DNA of 64,000 bases, from positions 13,327,420 through 13,391,419 of the forward strand of contig CM020620.1 of NCBI GenBank assembly GCA_009829735.1, written 5' to 3'. Shown piece after piece: positions 43,108 to 53,800 of this stretch; position 1 is the stretch's first letter; each line of letters starts with the position of its first letter. The notes beneath the pieces are model-generated. The model saw only the letters and a program-made list of their open reading frames with translations. It was not told the DNA's origin and made no database searches. Both the position numbers and the translations under genes were made by a program. Source of the stretch: Pyropia yezoensis (Eukaryota; Rhodophyta; Bangiophyceae; Bangiales; Bangiaceae).

Positions 43108-43620
43108 TCAGCTCAGAAATACGCGGGCAACGCCTACGAACGCCCCTCTCTTACCATATTCATGCGAAAAGGCGCGATAAAGCGGGGCGCGAGTGGAATA
43201 CAGCTTCCCCTTCCGACGCTGCTCATCGGCCAGGCCGACCAGTCGCCACTTGTCCCCGAACAGTGCCTCCACCTCACGGATAGCAGCGTGCCCATCCAGC
43301 CCAACAGCGTACTCGTCAAAAGCTCGTTCCCAGCCGAGGCCGGCCTGCAGCGGAAAGAGGGGCACGCACTCGCCGTCGGCGTCGTGCAACACCACACCAT
43401 CCAGCTTGTGCATCCTCTGCAGTTTTGACACGTTGTGCTCGTCCTGTGCCAGGCGCGCAGACTTTCGTGCTGAGGGATAGTCGCTCCCGCCGAGGGGGCA
43501 GGTAGAGAGGGCGGCAGAGCAGCGCCGGGCGAGGGCGTTCACACAGCCGCGGCAGTGGGAGACGCCGACATCGTAGTCGCACCCGCAGCTGGGCTTTGAC
43601 CCTCTCCAGGTTGGCCTTGG
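43108..43620 (-). CDS. Cysteine-containing exon or gene fragment of unknown family
   Basis: A minus-strand frame open from a stop at 43621-43623 to its own stop at 43108. It reads CGCDYDVG, then SHCRGC and further Cys in RRCSAALSTCPLGG, a spacing compatible with zinc binding. After this comes well-mixed protein sequence with landmarks KLDGVVLHDADGECVPLF, EVEALFGDKWRLVGLADE and STRAPLYRAF. There is no ATG before the Cys motifs, so it is probably an internal or last exon. The neighbourhood of transposons makes a mobile-element origin likely, but no nuclease or integrase motif is seen. Confidence 0.35.
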   Translation of the reverse strand, partial: PRPTWRGSKPSCGCDYDVGVSHCRGCVNALARRCSAALSTCPLGGSDYPSARKSARLAQDEHNVSKLQRMHKLDGVVLHDADGECVPLFPLQAGLGWERAFDEYAVGLDGHAAIREVEALFGDKWRLVGLADEQRRKGKLYSTRAPLYRAFSHEYGKRGAFVGVARVFLS

Positions 43621-44103
43621 TCACCGATGCGTCGGTCGATCCGGCCGGTGCTGTCGTCGGCACTGGGGCGGGTGCTTTTCCCGCGCCGCTGCCCCACCCA
43701 CGCCCTTGCAGCGCCGCCCTCCACAAGAGGGGCGTCGTCTCTCATGCTCACGCCTGGCAGGCGCTCAGTCTGCGTCAAATCAGGGCCGGCGGAGCAGCCT
43801 GGGGGTCCGTCGTGCCGCACGTGCTGGCGGCAAGAATGATGTTGCCGGCCACCCGCCCGCACTAGGTGTAGGGGTCCCGGGGTCCTTCCATCGGCCCCAG
43901 TGCTCTGGACGGCCGCCCGCTCGCCACCCCTCACCTTCCACCCCCCGCAGCCGTGGCTTGGCGCGCCCTTGCGCTTCGCCACCCGCCACCGCCGCCACCA
44001 CTGCCGCCGCCGCCACGCGGTGCCTCCTTGTGGCCGTGTTGTGAAGCGGCCGTATTGCCAAGCGGGCACCAGCCGCAGGGCGGCAAAGAAGGGAAACGGC
44101 GCA

Positions 44104-44106
<3 letters not shown>

Positions 44107-44152
<46 letters not shown>
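44107..44152 (+). repeat. 46-base poly-G homopolymer
   Basis: Uninterrupted G run, the longest in the window, followed by GGGAGGGG-type sequence to 44175. Length is likely unreliable in any sequencing technology. Confidence 0.9.
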
Positions 44153-44153
<1 letters not shown>

Positions 44154-44516
44154 GGGAGGGGACGGGGGGGGGGGCGGGCGGCACTGCCCGCTTGTCGCCC
44201 GCCGCTCCCGCCACAAAGAGTCGAAACGGTCGGGGCGGGCGGGGCGGAGGGGAAGGGGGTGGTACAGTCTTTCTCCATTGCTGTGACATCCTTTCTTGGG
44301 CGCGGTGTCTAGTAACCAGTGCAGGTCGACCGACCTCTACGGTGCGATCAACGCGTGTGTCAGCATTCGATCGTTGTCACCGACCAATCAGAGGGCGGAA
44401 TCAAGTTGCAATTCTTGGGCTTACGGTCGCCACAAAGGGTGCCCAATAATGGAGAAAGACTGTACCAACCCGGCGACTTACAGGCGCCACAGGCCAGGCC
44501 GCCCACCAGCTGGTCA

Positions 44517-44601
44517 GAATGTGGTTCGCCCACTTTCCCTACTTTGGGGCAAGGCTGTTAACTGGACAGCTGCAGCTCCAGCTCTCCAGTTAACAGCCTT
44601 G
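44517..44601 (+). repeat. Palindromic repeat, copy A
   Basis: It ends in a perfect 17-bp inverted repeat (44550-44566 with 44585-44601; arm CAAGGCTGTTAACTGGA) around an 18-nt centre. The left part shares about 58 bases with copy B at 50.8 kb, which is in the opposite orientation. The next 40 bases are short repeats of AACAGCCTTG. It is a small non-autonomous element or a fragment of one. Confidence 0.7.
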
Positions 44602-46253
44602 AACAGCCTTGTTCAGCCTTGAACAGCCCTGTTACTGTGCTTACGCTAAAAAGTGCACATGTTTGGATTGTGCGGGTGACGCAGCACGTGTGCACATGCC
44701 GGAGATGAACGGGATCCGTCGAAAAGGAACGCATGCATGCCAGATTTGAACTCAGAATGAGTGCTGCAGCCCTTGTCTGCAGGCCTCTGATTGGTCCTCT
44801 TGATACTATCAGCAGCACAGAAACAAGACCCGTTTTTACATCACAATTCTGAAGGCCCCTGTGTGAGATGACTTTACCAGATCTGGTTCCGGCACGCAGC
44901 CGCGGTCGTTTTGAGGGCAAGAAAATGTCGGTCTGATCACAAAGGAGCGCCTGCATCACGCTCGACTGGGGACCCTTTCCGACGCTGTGTCAAACGCGGT
45001 GGCATCTGCGGCTGAGATGGCCCCCCGCGCAACAGAGCAGGCCACTTGGTTGCATTCGAGGCCCATGCACACAAAAAACCTGCTCGGAAGCAGTGCTTCG
45101 AGTCGGTTCGATGCGGATGGAATGAGCTCAAGTGACAAATAATCGTAACTATGCACAACCAAATGTCGAGACTCTCATTCATGACGGCCGACGGCTCAGG
45201 GCCTGCCAGCGTTTCGGCAAATTTACCACCGACGCAAATCTGATTCTGTTGGCACACCCCCGGGACGATGTCCGTGAGGCTCGTGCCATCGCTGGCGCAA
45301 CTCTCACTGCACCAAACTGGATTGCATGAGATTTTTCATCGGCCGTCGCGCACGTCCGCCATCAAATTTGTGTGGACAGGCCTGAGCCACTGACGCTCCC
45401 GATCCCCTGCCAACGTCGTGGTCGCCCCAGATTTCCTCCATTACGGCTGCCGCCGGCCGCCTCCGAGGAGTTCCGCGAGCCCCATGACCCGACCTCCACC
45501 CGACCGCCTCGTTGAGGCCCACAGCGAATCCGCCACCACAGACTGCCTCAGTCCAGTGTCGCTCAGCCACTCCCCCGGTTGGGGCCGCTGGCGATGGTAG
45601 CGCGAGACAATCCGGCACCGCCACCTCGGATGGCAGCAGTGGCGGCAACCACAATCGGGGGAGCATTGGCAGGGGTGCGGTGGTTTGGTGGTCGCACGAC
45701 TGCCGCGCAAGCGCAAATGTACTTACTGTTCCGGCTGGTTGTCTCTAATTTACCACCAATATCGGAACTGTCCAATAGGAAGCCGCGACGCGGCGCGGCT
45801 GCGTTCGTATCTGACGAAAATTCTACTGTTGCGGCTGAGAGGGTGTTCCGCCCGCTGTGTGAGCGCACAGATTGTCAACCAACCATCGTTCGCGACCAGC
45901 GTCTTGCATGGCTCTTCGACCAGTGAGTGACCGGCAGAGGCCGCCGGAGCACAGTGGTGGTGGGCACTGGGCGTGGTGCGTCCCACCAAGGCCGACGCGA
46001 CACACGGTGTCCATGCGGCCGATCCTCACCGTCGAGGAGACACCATCTGGGGGGTGTGCCACTTGCGTGGTGGCCGCGACGACGTGGACGTCTTTTTCGG
46101 CTTGGGGCGCGCGGAGCCTCGGGTGGTCGGGGCGGGGCCTCGGCACGCGCGGATTCCGTTGGTCGCACCCTGAGGGGAGGGGGGGGGGAGGGTCGCACTG
46201 AGGGGCGTGGGGCGTGTCTATTTTCGGCAATGTTTCCTATCGCCGTGCGCTGA

Positions 46254-47318
46254 CAGGTCGTGCGCAATCGCCAGCGCGGCCTGGGCTGGGATTCGATTGT
46301 GGACCACGCCGGGTGCAGCCTCAGAGCCGCCCATCAATGGTGGGAGAATTTCGAGCGGAACGGGTCGCCATGGAATGATGACTGTATTCAGAATCAGCAT
46401 GCGGACTCCGCTCGCTTTAACGCAACCTTTCTCCGAGCGCTGAACAGCCTCGTGACTGCCCACCCTGAGATTTTTTTGCGTGAACTATCGTCTCTCTTTC
46501 AACGACTGGAGGAGCTTCCCGACTGGAACCGCAGCTGGCCGACGAGCGTGACGACGCTGGGGCTGATGCTTCGGCAGATCGGCTATTCAGTCAAGAAGGA
46601 GGAGCGGCTGGCGAGCAAACGGTGCCTGGAGCGGATGGTGGACCACTGCCGGCTGATGAGGCACATCCCTGACAGATGCATTGTGGTTGCCGATGAAACC
46701 CACATCAAGGGTGATGCAATGGTGCGACCTCGGGGCCGCGCCAAGGTGGGTTTTCCGTTGGAGGCGCTGGCTCCTGATCCGAGGGCGACCAAGCGGTTTT
46801 CTTCTATTGTCTCTATCTCTCACTCTCGGGGAATTTTGGAGCTGTCGGTCAACGAGGTGCCCCCTGCTCAAGGTGGCGATGACTGGGCGCTTTTTTGCAC
46901 GAGCCTGGCTACACGTATGAACTCGTATGTGCCGGGGGCTTTGTGGGCCGATCAGCCAGATGACTGTGTGCTTTTGTATGATAATGCCTCTGTACACACA
47001 GCGTTAGCAGATGAGATCCTCAGTATGAACGGTGTCTTTTTGCTTCGCTTGCCTCCTTACTGCCCTAACCTGTCTGCCGTGGAGCCCACCTTTGCGGACT
47101 ACAAACGCGGGGCGCGCAACATTGCGTACCATCATCCTGATCTTCCCCACCGACTTCTCCATGTGCTATCATTCGCTTCGATTCCCCTTGCCACCATCCA
47201 AGGCCATTACCGGGAAGCGCGGCGAGAGATGTGGCGGCACCTACCGGAGCTCACCGGCCCTGGAGCCCCTCTGGAAGGTGTGCTGCGTGCCCTACCGGTT
47301 GAGTTGGCACCGCCCTGA
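46254..47318 (+). CDS. Tc1/mariner (IS630 superfamily) transposase, nearly intact
   Basis: About 355 residues. The N-terminus begins inside a helix-turn-helix (QRGLGWDSIVDHAGCSLRAA, followed by WWENFERNG), so 15-20 residues are missing or lie in an upstream exon; the frame opens just after TGA at 46251, and CTGACAG|GTC could be a splice acceptor. The DDE catalytic domain is complete: VVADETHIKG (D145 counted from 46260), LLYDNASVHTA (D241) and PPYCPNLSAVEPTFADYK (E275), with 33 residues between the last two. The protein would cut and paste DNA at TA sites. No terminal inverted repeats were recognised around it. No internal stop is seen, so the copy could be active or recently so. Confidence 0.85.
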   Translation, partial: QVVRNRQRGLGWDSIVDHAGCSLRAAHQWWENFERNGSPWNDDCIQNQHADSARFNATFLRALNSLVTAHPEIFLRELSSLFQRLEELPDWNRSWPTSVTTLGLMLRQIGYSVKKEERLASKRCLERMVDHCRLMRHIPDRCIVVADETHIKGDAMVRPRGRAKVGFPLEALAPDPRATKRFSSIVSISHSRGILELSVNEVPPAQGGDDWALFCTSLATRMNSYVPGALWADQPDDCVLLYDNASVHTALADEILSMNGVFLLRLPPYCPNLSAVEPTFADYKRGARNIAYHHPDLPHRLLHVLSFASIPLATIQGHYREARREMWRHLPELTGPGAPLEGVLRALPVELAPP

Positions 47319-48333
47319 AGTGAACAACGGACGGCAAACGTGCAAGGGCGGCTTCTTCATCAGAGCGCAATAGCGGAGGGGTCGACGAGGAGAAAAATTG
47401 GCGGGAGGGAGGGGGGGAGGGTATGGTCGACAGGGGAGGCGCGGGCGGGGGGGGGGGGGGTGGGTGGGGGGGATGTCGAGTTTGAGAAGCCTGGCGAGAA
47501 TCCGAGAGAGGAGATGGGGATGAGCCTAGCTGCTTAGCCTGAAATAACCGGCGCTTCTCTTTCCGTCTTTCACCTGTGCTTTCCCCGTGGCTGTGCTTGC
47601 CTGGTCCAGGGAGAAGTGGGTTGTGTGGGTGGGTGGGGCATGCGGGAGTTGTGGCGACTGGACAGGGTCCTTGCTGGGGAGGAGGAGTTGGAAAGGCGGC
47701 GACGAGGGCGCTGGCCTGGACGCCACCGTGCGCGAAATGGGGGGGGGGGGGGGGGGGGGGGCGACTGGGGAGGGGCGGGAGGGGGGGGGAGGGGGGGCCC
47801 GAAGGTTCTTTGGAGAAGTGTGGCGGAAGGTGGAGTGGGCATGGGACTTTATTTGTCATGGCGAATGGCATGGTGTTCTTCTGTCATGGAGTTGATGCAC
47901 TGTTTTTCTCTTTTCTTTTATCCATTGTTGCTGGCTGAGGAAGCGGGGGTCGACTGTGGGTGGATAGGGGAGTCGTGGATGGCAGTCATCCGTGGGATGT
48001 AGATGTACCTGTCTTCTGGGTCGACTGTCCAAAATTAGGAGGCGCTGACGCGCGCTGACGGTGGGGAAAGTTGCACAGCAAAAGCTGACGCACATGAGTC
48101 CGGCTCGGTGAGATGGGAGCGTGATGCAGACTTGGCCTGAATGTGCCTGTCGCGCCCAGGGTTGTGATGTCAGCAAAGCTCCGTGCATGGCTGCCCGATG
48201 TCACTACATGTCCCGCACCTTATTTTTCTCACACTGCTTGTCTCTCTATTCCAAAGAGTGGGGCGGGAAGCAGCAAAACGTAAAGCCCATGTCATCAGCG
48301 CCAGCGCCTGCGCACAGAAATGACATATCCCAC
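47319..48333. other. Spacer, no supported gene
   Basis: It holds G-runs at 47449-47460 and 47741-47761 and purine-rich sequence. ORFs on both strands here read Pro/Gly runs. The 3' flank of the downstream minus-strand gene starts near 48333. Confidence 0.45.
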
Positions 48334-50023
48334 CTATCTCAAAGACAGAACCCAGTCACGGCAAGTGGCTTGATGAGAGGCAAGCACATTGTCATCCGGG
48401 TCAAACCCGGACAGCAACTGACCCACCAGGGTGTCAATGCTCGCTGAGCCCCCCAGGGTGGACCCTCGCACACCGTACTCCCGCGCAGAACCCTCCACAC
48501 GGCTCAAAAATAAGGCACGCTCCTCTCCCCCCTCGTCCCCAAAAACAAACTCTGTTAGTGCCGCCGCGGCCTGGGCCGGGGACAACCGAAGCGGAGCCCT
48601 CGTCGGGGCCACTTCCCCACTCGGGGAACCCAAGTTGTCTATCTGGATGACTCCTCCTGCGAGGCTAGCGCTAGGGGAGGCCCAGTTTGTTCTGTAGTTT
48701 GGAATGCAAAGAAAGGCCATATGCTCATATCAAGAGAAACCGCTGCAGGGAAACCAACCGATGCGCACATGCAACAAAAGTCAGTTTCGGATGGAAAGTA
48801 CAGAGCTCCCGGCATACGGTCTCGCAATCCCGGTCGCAAAGAAAACAACGGCGCAGTATGTTGCGTGGAAAACATAGCTCCGGAAAGTCCTAGGGAGGAA
48901 ATGCAGAGCAGAATGCTGGCTCCTCTCGGTGAGTGAAACAAGACGATAGGGTGAACTCAACGCACAGTCGAGCGGATCCCACAGGCGCCTCCAGCGCCTC
49001 CATGGATGTGCGGAGGCGCAAGGCAGCCTGCTTTTCAGCAGCTGCCTGGCGCCCGTTCAGCACCGCCAGCGCTGCCCCCGGGGCGCAGTCCGACGCGACC
49101 CCACTGGGTCCCCCCAGAGCTGCCGACAGTGCCCCACCATAAGCGCTGGCCAGCGCGTTGAGGCCACTGTCGGCGCACCGCGCCTGCTCGAGAGAAGCGG
49201 CAGCATTCTCAGGAGCGACAGCCGACGCCGGCGACTCAATGGCCTGTAGGGTGGAGATGGCAGTCCCCACCGGTGTGGCCGACGCCACAAAATTGGCGAG
49301 CAGGGATCGGCGCCGCGCCGCCCTCACCTCTCGAGTGGCGTCAATCGATGCGTACTCGTCGCGGGCCCGCCGAGCCTCTGACTCATACAACGCATCGCCC
49401 GATGCGTCACAGACGTAGAAACGTCCAGACATCGTTTTGCGAGCCTTTTTGTTGAACGTGACGCCCTCAGCCGTGACTTTGCGGTCAAAAAGCTGGGGGT
49501 CCAGCGCGATCGTTTGCGGGTTGTGCCCTGGCTTGTGGCACTTCCTGCACCTGGAAAATAGCCGGAAAAAACAACCAGAGAAAAGCACGAGAAAAGCTGA
49601 AAGGGCTTGCCAAAGAGAGTGTCAGAATACCTCTCAAAGCATTCCCACACGGAGAAGCTGCCTCCCTGCCGTCCAGATGCCCTCCACCGCTGATTGTATC
49701 GGAATAACGTACGGCCTCTTGCAAGGGCATTTGCCGTTCCCGCAACCGGCCCCAGTATAAAACTTGTGGCCGACCGGCAGTGCAGCAGGGCACGGCATGC
49801 GGTCCACCACGAGCTTGCAAATTGACCAGTAGTGCGTCTTGCCAGCCTCCAAAGTCTTTTGGTACCCACAGGCACCGCATTTCGCCGCCGCGGGAGCCGC
49901 CCGGGGGGAAACAGGCTCTGGGGCACAGATATCCTCCGGGGCGCGCGTGGGGTCGTCAACGACAGAGCTGCCGGCGTCTGTGGGTCGAAAAAGCCAAACC
50001 ATCCATTGTGAAGAGTCAACCAT
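48334..50023 (-). CDS. Three-exon cysteine-rich protein of unknown family, about 417 aa
   Basis: Complement of join(48334..48691, 48966..49550, 49713..50023). Exon 1 (ATG at 50023) carries KCGACGYQKTLEAGKTHYW and a second Cys cluster, GCGNGKCPCKRP. The intron 49551-49712 has donor GTACGT and acceptor TTTTCCAG, and splits a Pro codon so that the cluster runs on into CRKCHKPGHN. Together these give at least eight Cys and several His spaced like zinc ligands. Exon 2 continues with PQLFDRKVTAEGVTFNKKAR and an Ala-rich helical region. The second intron 48692-48965 (donor GTGCGT, acceptor CTACAG) keeps frame into exon 3, rich in Ser, Asp and Glu. The second junction is less certain. The frame is open upstream of 50023 past a pyrimidine-rich tract, so a further 5' exon is likely. 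Family and function are unrecognised; a transposon-derived gene is possible. Confidence 0.5.
49551..49712 (-). other. Predicted intron 1 of the cysteine-rich gene
   Basis: 162 bp on the minus strand, from GTACGTTATTCC to TTTTCCAG. The splice joins two Cys-rich segments in frame through a split CCG codon. Confidence 0.65.
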
Positions 50024-50654
50024 GCACAGGTTGAGTTCGTCAGCCAGTGTTCTCGATATCAGCGCCGAGCGCGCTCCCGCTCCCGCGCAATCAAAAATGA
50101 CAATAAAGAAACGAAAAAAAGGGTACTCTGAATGCGCGTGGACACGTACCAGGGGCCACTGCGCCTGGGCACGTAGCCGGGGCTGCTGAGCTTGCCATGC
50201 TCGGACGTGGCCACCTGACGCCTCTCGTGGCGTTGTTCCGTATGTAGATCAAAGGTGACCAAAAGAGGGTGGACACTGCCGCCCGCGACGAGGATGGGCG
50301 CCACGTCGACCACTGCCGACGGCGGTGCGTCCGCTGGAGCGACGGTGCGTCCGCTGGGGCAGCGGTCGTCGTCGCCGTGGCATGTCTCCCCCAATGTTTA
50401 GATTTTCAATTCATATTACACAACAGCGCATGAAGGATGCATGCGATATGGAACATTGTGGTCGTGAGAGGAAGTACGTACGAAATGCATTCCCAGGGAT
50501 TCGAGGGAGCTTTCATTTTTGATGTCAACATGGAATACGTGACAGGGGCCCATTACACTACAAAATTGTGCCGAGCAGTGGCTCCACCATGCTTGTGCAG
50601 AATGTGTTTCAGTCGAGCGCACAACCTGGGCATGCCTCTCCTCCACTCACTATA

Positions 50655-50773
50655 TAGTGCGTCCCGTAAAAAGTAGACGTGCACGTGTCGTGATCATGTC
50701 AATTATCGGCCACTGGACCAATCAAACCCACACTGCACGACTTGTGCACGTCCACTTTTTACGGGACGCACAA
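50655..50773. mobile_element. 119-bp MITE with 38-bp terminal inverted repeats
   Basis: Both ends carry inverted copies of a sequence beginning TAGTGCGTCCCGTAAAAAGT (left) and TTGTGCGTCCCGTAAAAAGT (right, read inward), continuing to about 38 bp with few mismatches. It is flanked by TA on both sides (50653-50654, 50774-50775). Small size, no coding capacity, long TIRs and a TA duplication identify a Tc1/mariner-type miniature element. It is inserted right next to palindromic repeat copy B. Confidence 0.85.
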
Positions 50774-50775
50774 TA

Positions 50776-50851
50776 ACTGGACAGCTGCTGCAGCAGCTGT
50801 TCAGATAACAGCCTTGCCCCAAGGTAGGGAAAGTGGGCGAACCACAATCTG
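50776..50851 (-). repeat. Palindromic repeat, copy B
   Basis: In reverse complement it matches 44517-44575 closely (shared landmark GTGGTTCGCCCACTTTCCCT, then GGGGCAAGGCTGTTA). Its inner part around AACAGCTGCTGCAGCAGCTG is nearly perfectly palindromic. The adjacent MITE begins at its edge. Confidence 0.75.
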
Positions 50852-53800
50852 AACCACATTGGGCTTCACGCCTTGGTGTGGTTCTCGGCATGAGCTCCTG
50901 ATCCATTACTGCCATGAGTCTCAATCTCATGATGATGTCATCCTGGAATGTGGTTACGTTGCACTTTCTTCTGTGTCATACCGGGATGTGGTTGCACACT
51001 TTTCTGACGAGGGGGGGGCCGAGCCTGCACGCCGCCGGCGCACAGCGAGGGCGACCAGGCGCTGTCAACCCCGGCTCTGTATTCTCCTCGTGACTGACAG
51101 ACACGCGTCGGGTGAAAGGTACGCCGGGTGATCATGAGGTCGGTTGGGGCGGCGGGGGGTGTGTGCAGGTGGAGGATCAGAGGGAGGAGTGGTGGAAGGG
51201 GGGGGGGCGGCGCGGGGGGGGGGGCACCGGCGCAAGGAGGTGGCCGCCACGCCGGCCGCTGCACGGCCGGTGGGTGGGTTCACCCCCGAAGTTCACAGCA
51301 CCCCGTTTGGAAGTCAGCGGCGTAAACTAATATAGAATCGGAGAAATCAAACCACACAGTGTGTTGGCGGCCGTGTGTCAGTGAGATACAGCGACGGGGG
51401 GCTTGTCCGGGTGGCGGGGTCGCGGCGCAGATGCACGGTGGAGGTGGGTGGCGGGCCGCCTGGGGCGTGGGCCACAAAATCGCGACCCCCTGCCAGCAAG
51501 ACCCCTTCCTCGCCCCCGCAATTGGTCGGGGGGGGGGGCGAATGATCCTTGCTGATCCACAGCCGCCGTGACGGTCGGGGGCGGGGGGAGCCCCTCGCCC
51601 CCCCTTCCCGCCGCTGTCTGGTGGAGGGGGTGGCGCGCGGCCAACGGCGGGGGGCGCGCCGGCCCGCGGGGGACTTGGCGCGGGCTCGTGGGTGAAGGGC
51701 GACGGGCGGTGCGCGCGCGCACCCAGAGCGCCGGGGCGAGCGACAGGGGGCGCGCAGCGAGCGGGCGGGGGGCGGTCTCACCGCCTTGTGCCCCCGCGCC
51801 AGCAGTGTCAGGGGGGCTTTCGCTGGGCGGCAGGGTAGGGGGAGCGGGGGGATGTGTGAGGCTGGGGGGGCGGGCGAGCGAACGCTCTCCCCCGCCGCGG
51901 CGGGTACAGGCGGCGTGGACGGCTCGCGTGCTGGTGGGCGGGCAGGCGGGAGGGCAGTCGGCGGTGCCTGGCGATCATCGGTGTTTTGGCGGCGGGCCGT
52001 GCCCTCCATGATGGCCGCCACTCTCGCTACAGGTGTACCATCGATGGCGATGGTTGGCCAATTGGTGCGGGGCCTTGCGACTGGGTGCACTGACCAGAGC
52101 GGTGATGGCATATGGCCGGGGGGGGGGCGTGGGGGGGGGGTAGGGTGAAAGAGGCGCAGGGCACGCCACCGCGGCATGACGCCACCACACATCACGCCCG
52201 CGTGGGCCGCCCCTCACTACTCTGCCACCACCAGCTGCCCATCACGGCAAAGGGAGAAGAGGGTGATGATCAGTCCGTGCGCCGGCTCTCCTCCCTGTCC
52301 GTTGCCCGTCATCAAGGGCGTGTCAACAAGTGGGCATGGCAGCCTCATACATATCCGCCCCAAACGCCCGGCCTACCGCGCCGCCCCCTTTGTGCCTCTA
52401 TTCTCGCCTGCTTGTCGCCGCCAACCCTGCGTGTTTCCGAAGAGATGTACTGAAGAAGAGAGGAGCGAGAGGGGCCCGCCAGAAAACATGAGAAAGGCCC
52501 ACACACGCCTCTTGTGCCCGCCGTCCTGGTACAAGAGTCATGATAGGAGGACGACGTAAAAACAGGCACAGCCTACATGAGGGACGGCGGTGGGGGGAGA
52601 GAGAGAAACGTTGTGGACTGACTGTCGGCGGTGGCAGGCGCCGCTGCCACTCTCCCTCCCCGTGGGCGCCGGTGTGGGGCCGGCGACCCGGCGTCGTGGG
52701 CTGCAGCAGTGTGCCCGCGGCAGCAGAGACCTCCAAACGCTGGGGCGACGTTGGATGGGGAGCGAGCTGGGGGGGGGGGGGGGGGGGGGGCACGCTGGGT
52801 TCGACGCTGCGCGTGTGCAACTCTCATTGCTGGGGAAGGGGGGTGGAAGGTGGCGGTGGGGGGGGTAGGAAAGCCCAGGTGCGTCATCACGCTGTGGGGG
52901 ACCGACACCGGCGCCAGCAGTGGCGGGAGTGCACGAGAGACGCCCCAGGAGCAGAACGCGTCGTCAGCCGCCGGGATGCAAAGAAGAAATGAGGCTTTGC
53001 GAGTGCCCAGCCTTGTGAGAAGGGACTGGCAACGGTTGCACACCCGGTCGCTTGAAAGGCACAGAGAGCATCTGGGGAGGGGGCCATCGGGGCGGTGGGG
53101 AAGGGCGTTTATCACGTCTTTCTTCATATAGGATCCCGCTCCGCCGGACAGGACGACAGCGCCCTCGACAGACCAAACCTGCCTGGCGAGGACCCGAGCC
53201 TGGCTCTGCTTTATTTTTGAGGCCCGCCGTGGGCGTAGGGAACACCCGCGGACGATTGTAGCCCGCTGGGAGAGCGCCACGTCGTGGCCGGTGATTGGAT
53301 CGAAGAGTACGGCGGATGGGTGACGTTCTTCGAGGCTTCACTCTCCGCGGTGACTTTCTTGGGGAGGACTGCGGTCGAAGCGGCTCAACAATCTACTTAG
53401 ATGGGCTTGCATAGAGGAGGCAGCTCATCTGACCCAGCAGGTGACTCAAGCGTGGCTAAAATCTGAGGCACCCCCATCATGGTAGGGGGTTTCTCAGATC
53501 CTGAGCGTGAGTCAATTGAGTGAGCCAGAATTTTAGCGCCCTTTCCTTCAGTGGATGCGGCACGACCGTCCATTCCTTCAGCTGATGCCGCGCGACTCGC
53601 ACTTTACTCTTCCTTTCTCGCCGCAGTCATCGTGTCCGCAGCCCCCTCCCTTGAGAAGCGTCTCTTGTCATGGCCGCCCCCTACCCCCCCACCCCTCCAC
53701 CAGTCCCTCCTCCCCCCATCCCCGCCCTTCCGCTCCCGCGCCAGCAGTTCCTTCCCCTCCTCTCTGTGGCGAAAGACTGAGAGGCGGCGACCTGTTATGG

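Larger units (their letters stand above)
43621..46253. other. Spacer with a giant G-run and a palindromic repeat, no supported gene
   Basis: It contains a 46-base G homopolymer at 44107-44152 and the repeat at 44517-44601. The Arg/Pro-rich frames around 43.8-44.3 kb are by-products of the G-run. No gene is supported in 44.6-46.2 kb. The missing N-terminus of the transposase that follows might be encoded here as a separate exon. Confidence 0.45.

Noticed and set aside
44700..44820. tRNA-like words (TTTGAACTC and GATTGGTCC) on the plus strand
   Set aside because: Arms do not pair and no cloverleaf forms.
52573..53280. Minus-strand 235-codon ORF with a few Cys (PRCSLC, VCNRCQ)
   Set aside because: The second half is Pro/Arg low complexity and the Cys are not in a recognisable pattern; could be an exon but not supportable.
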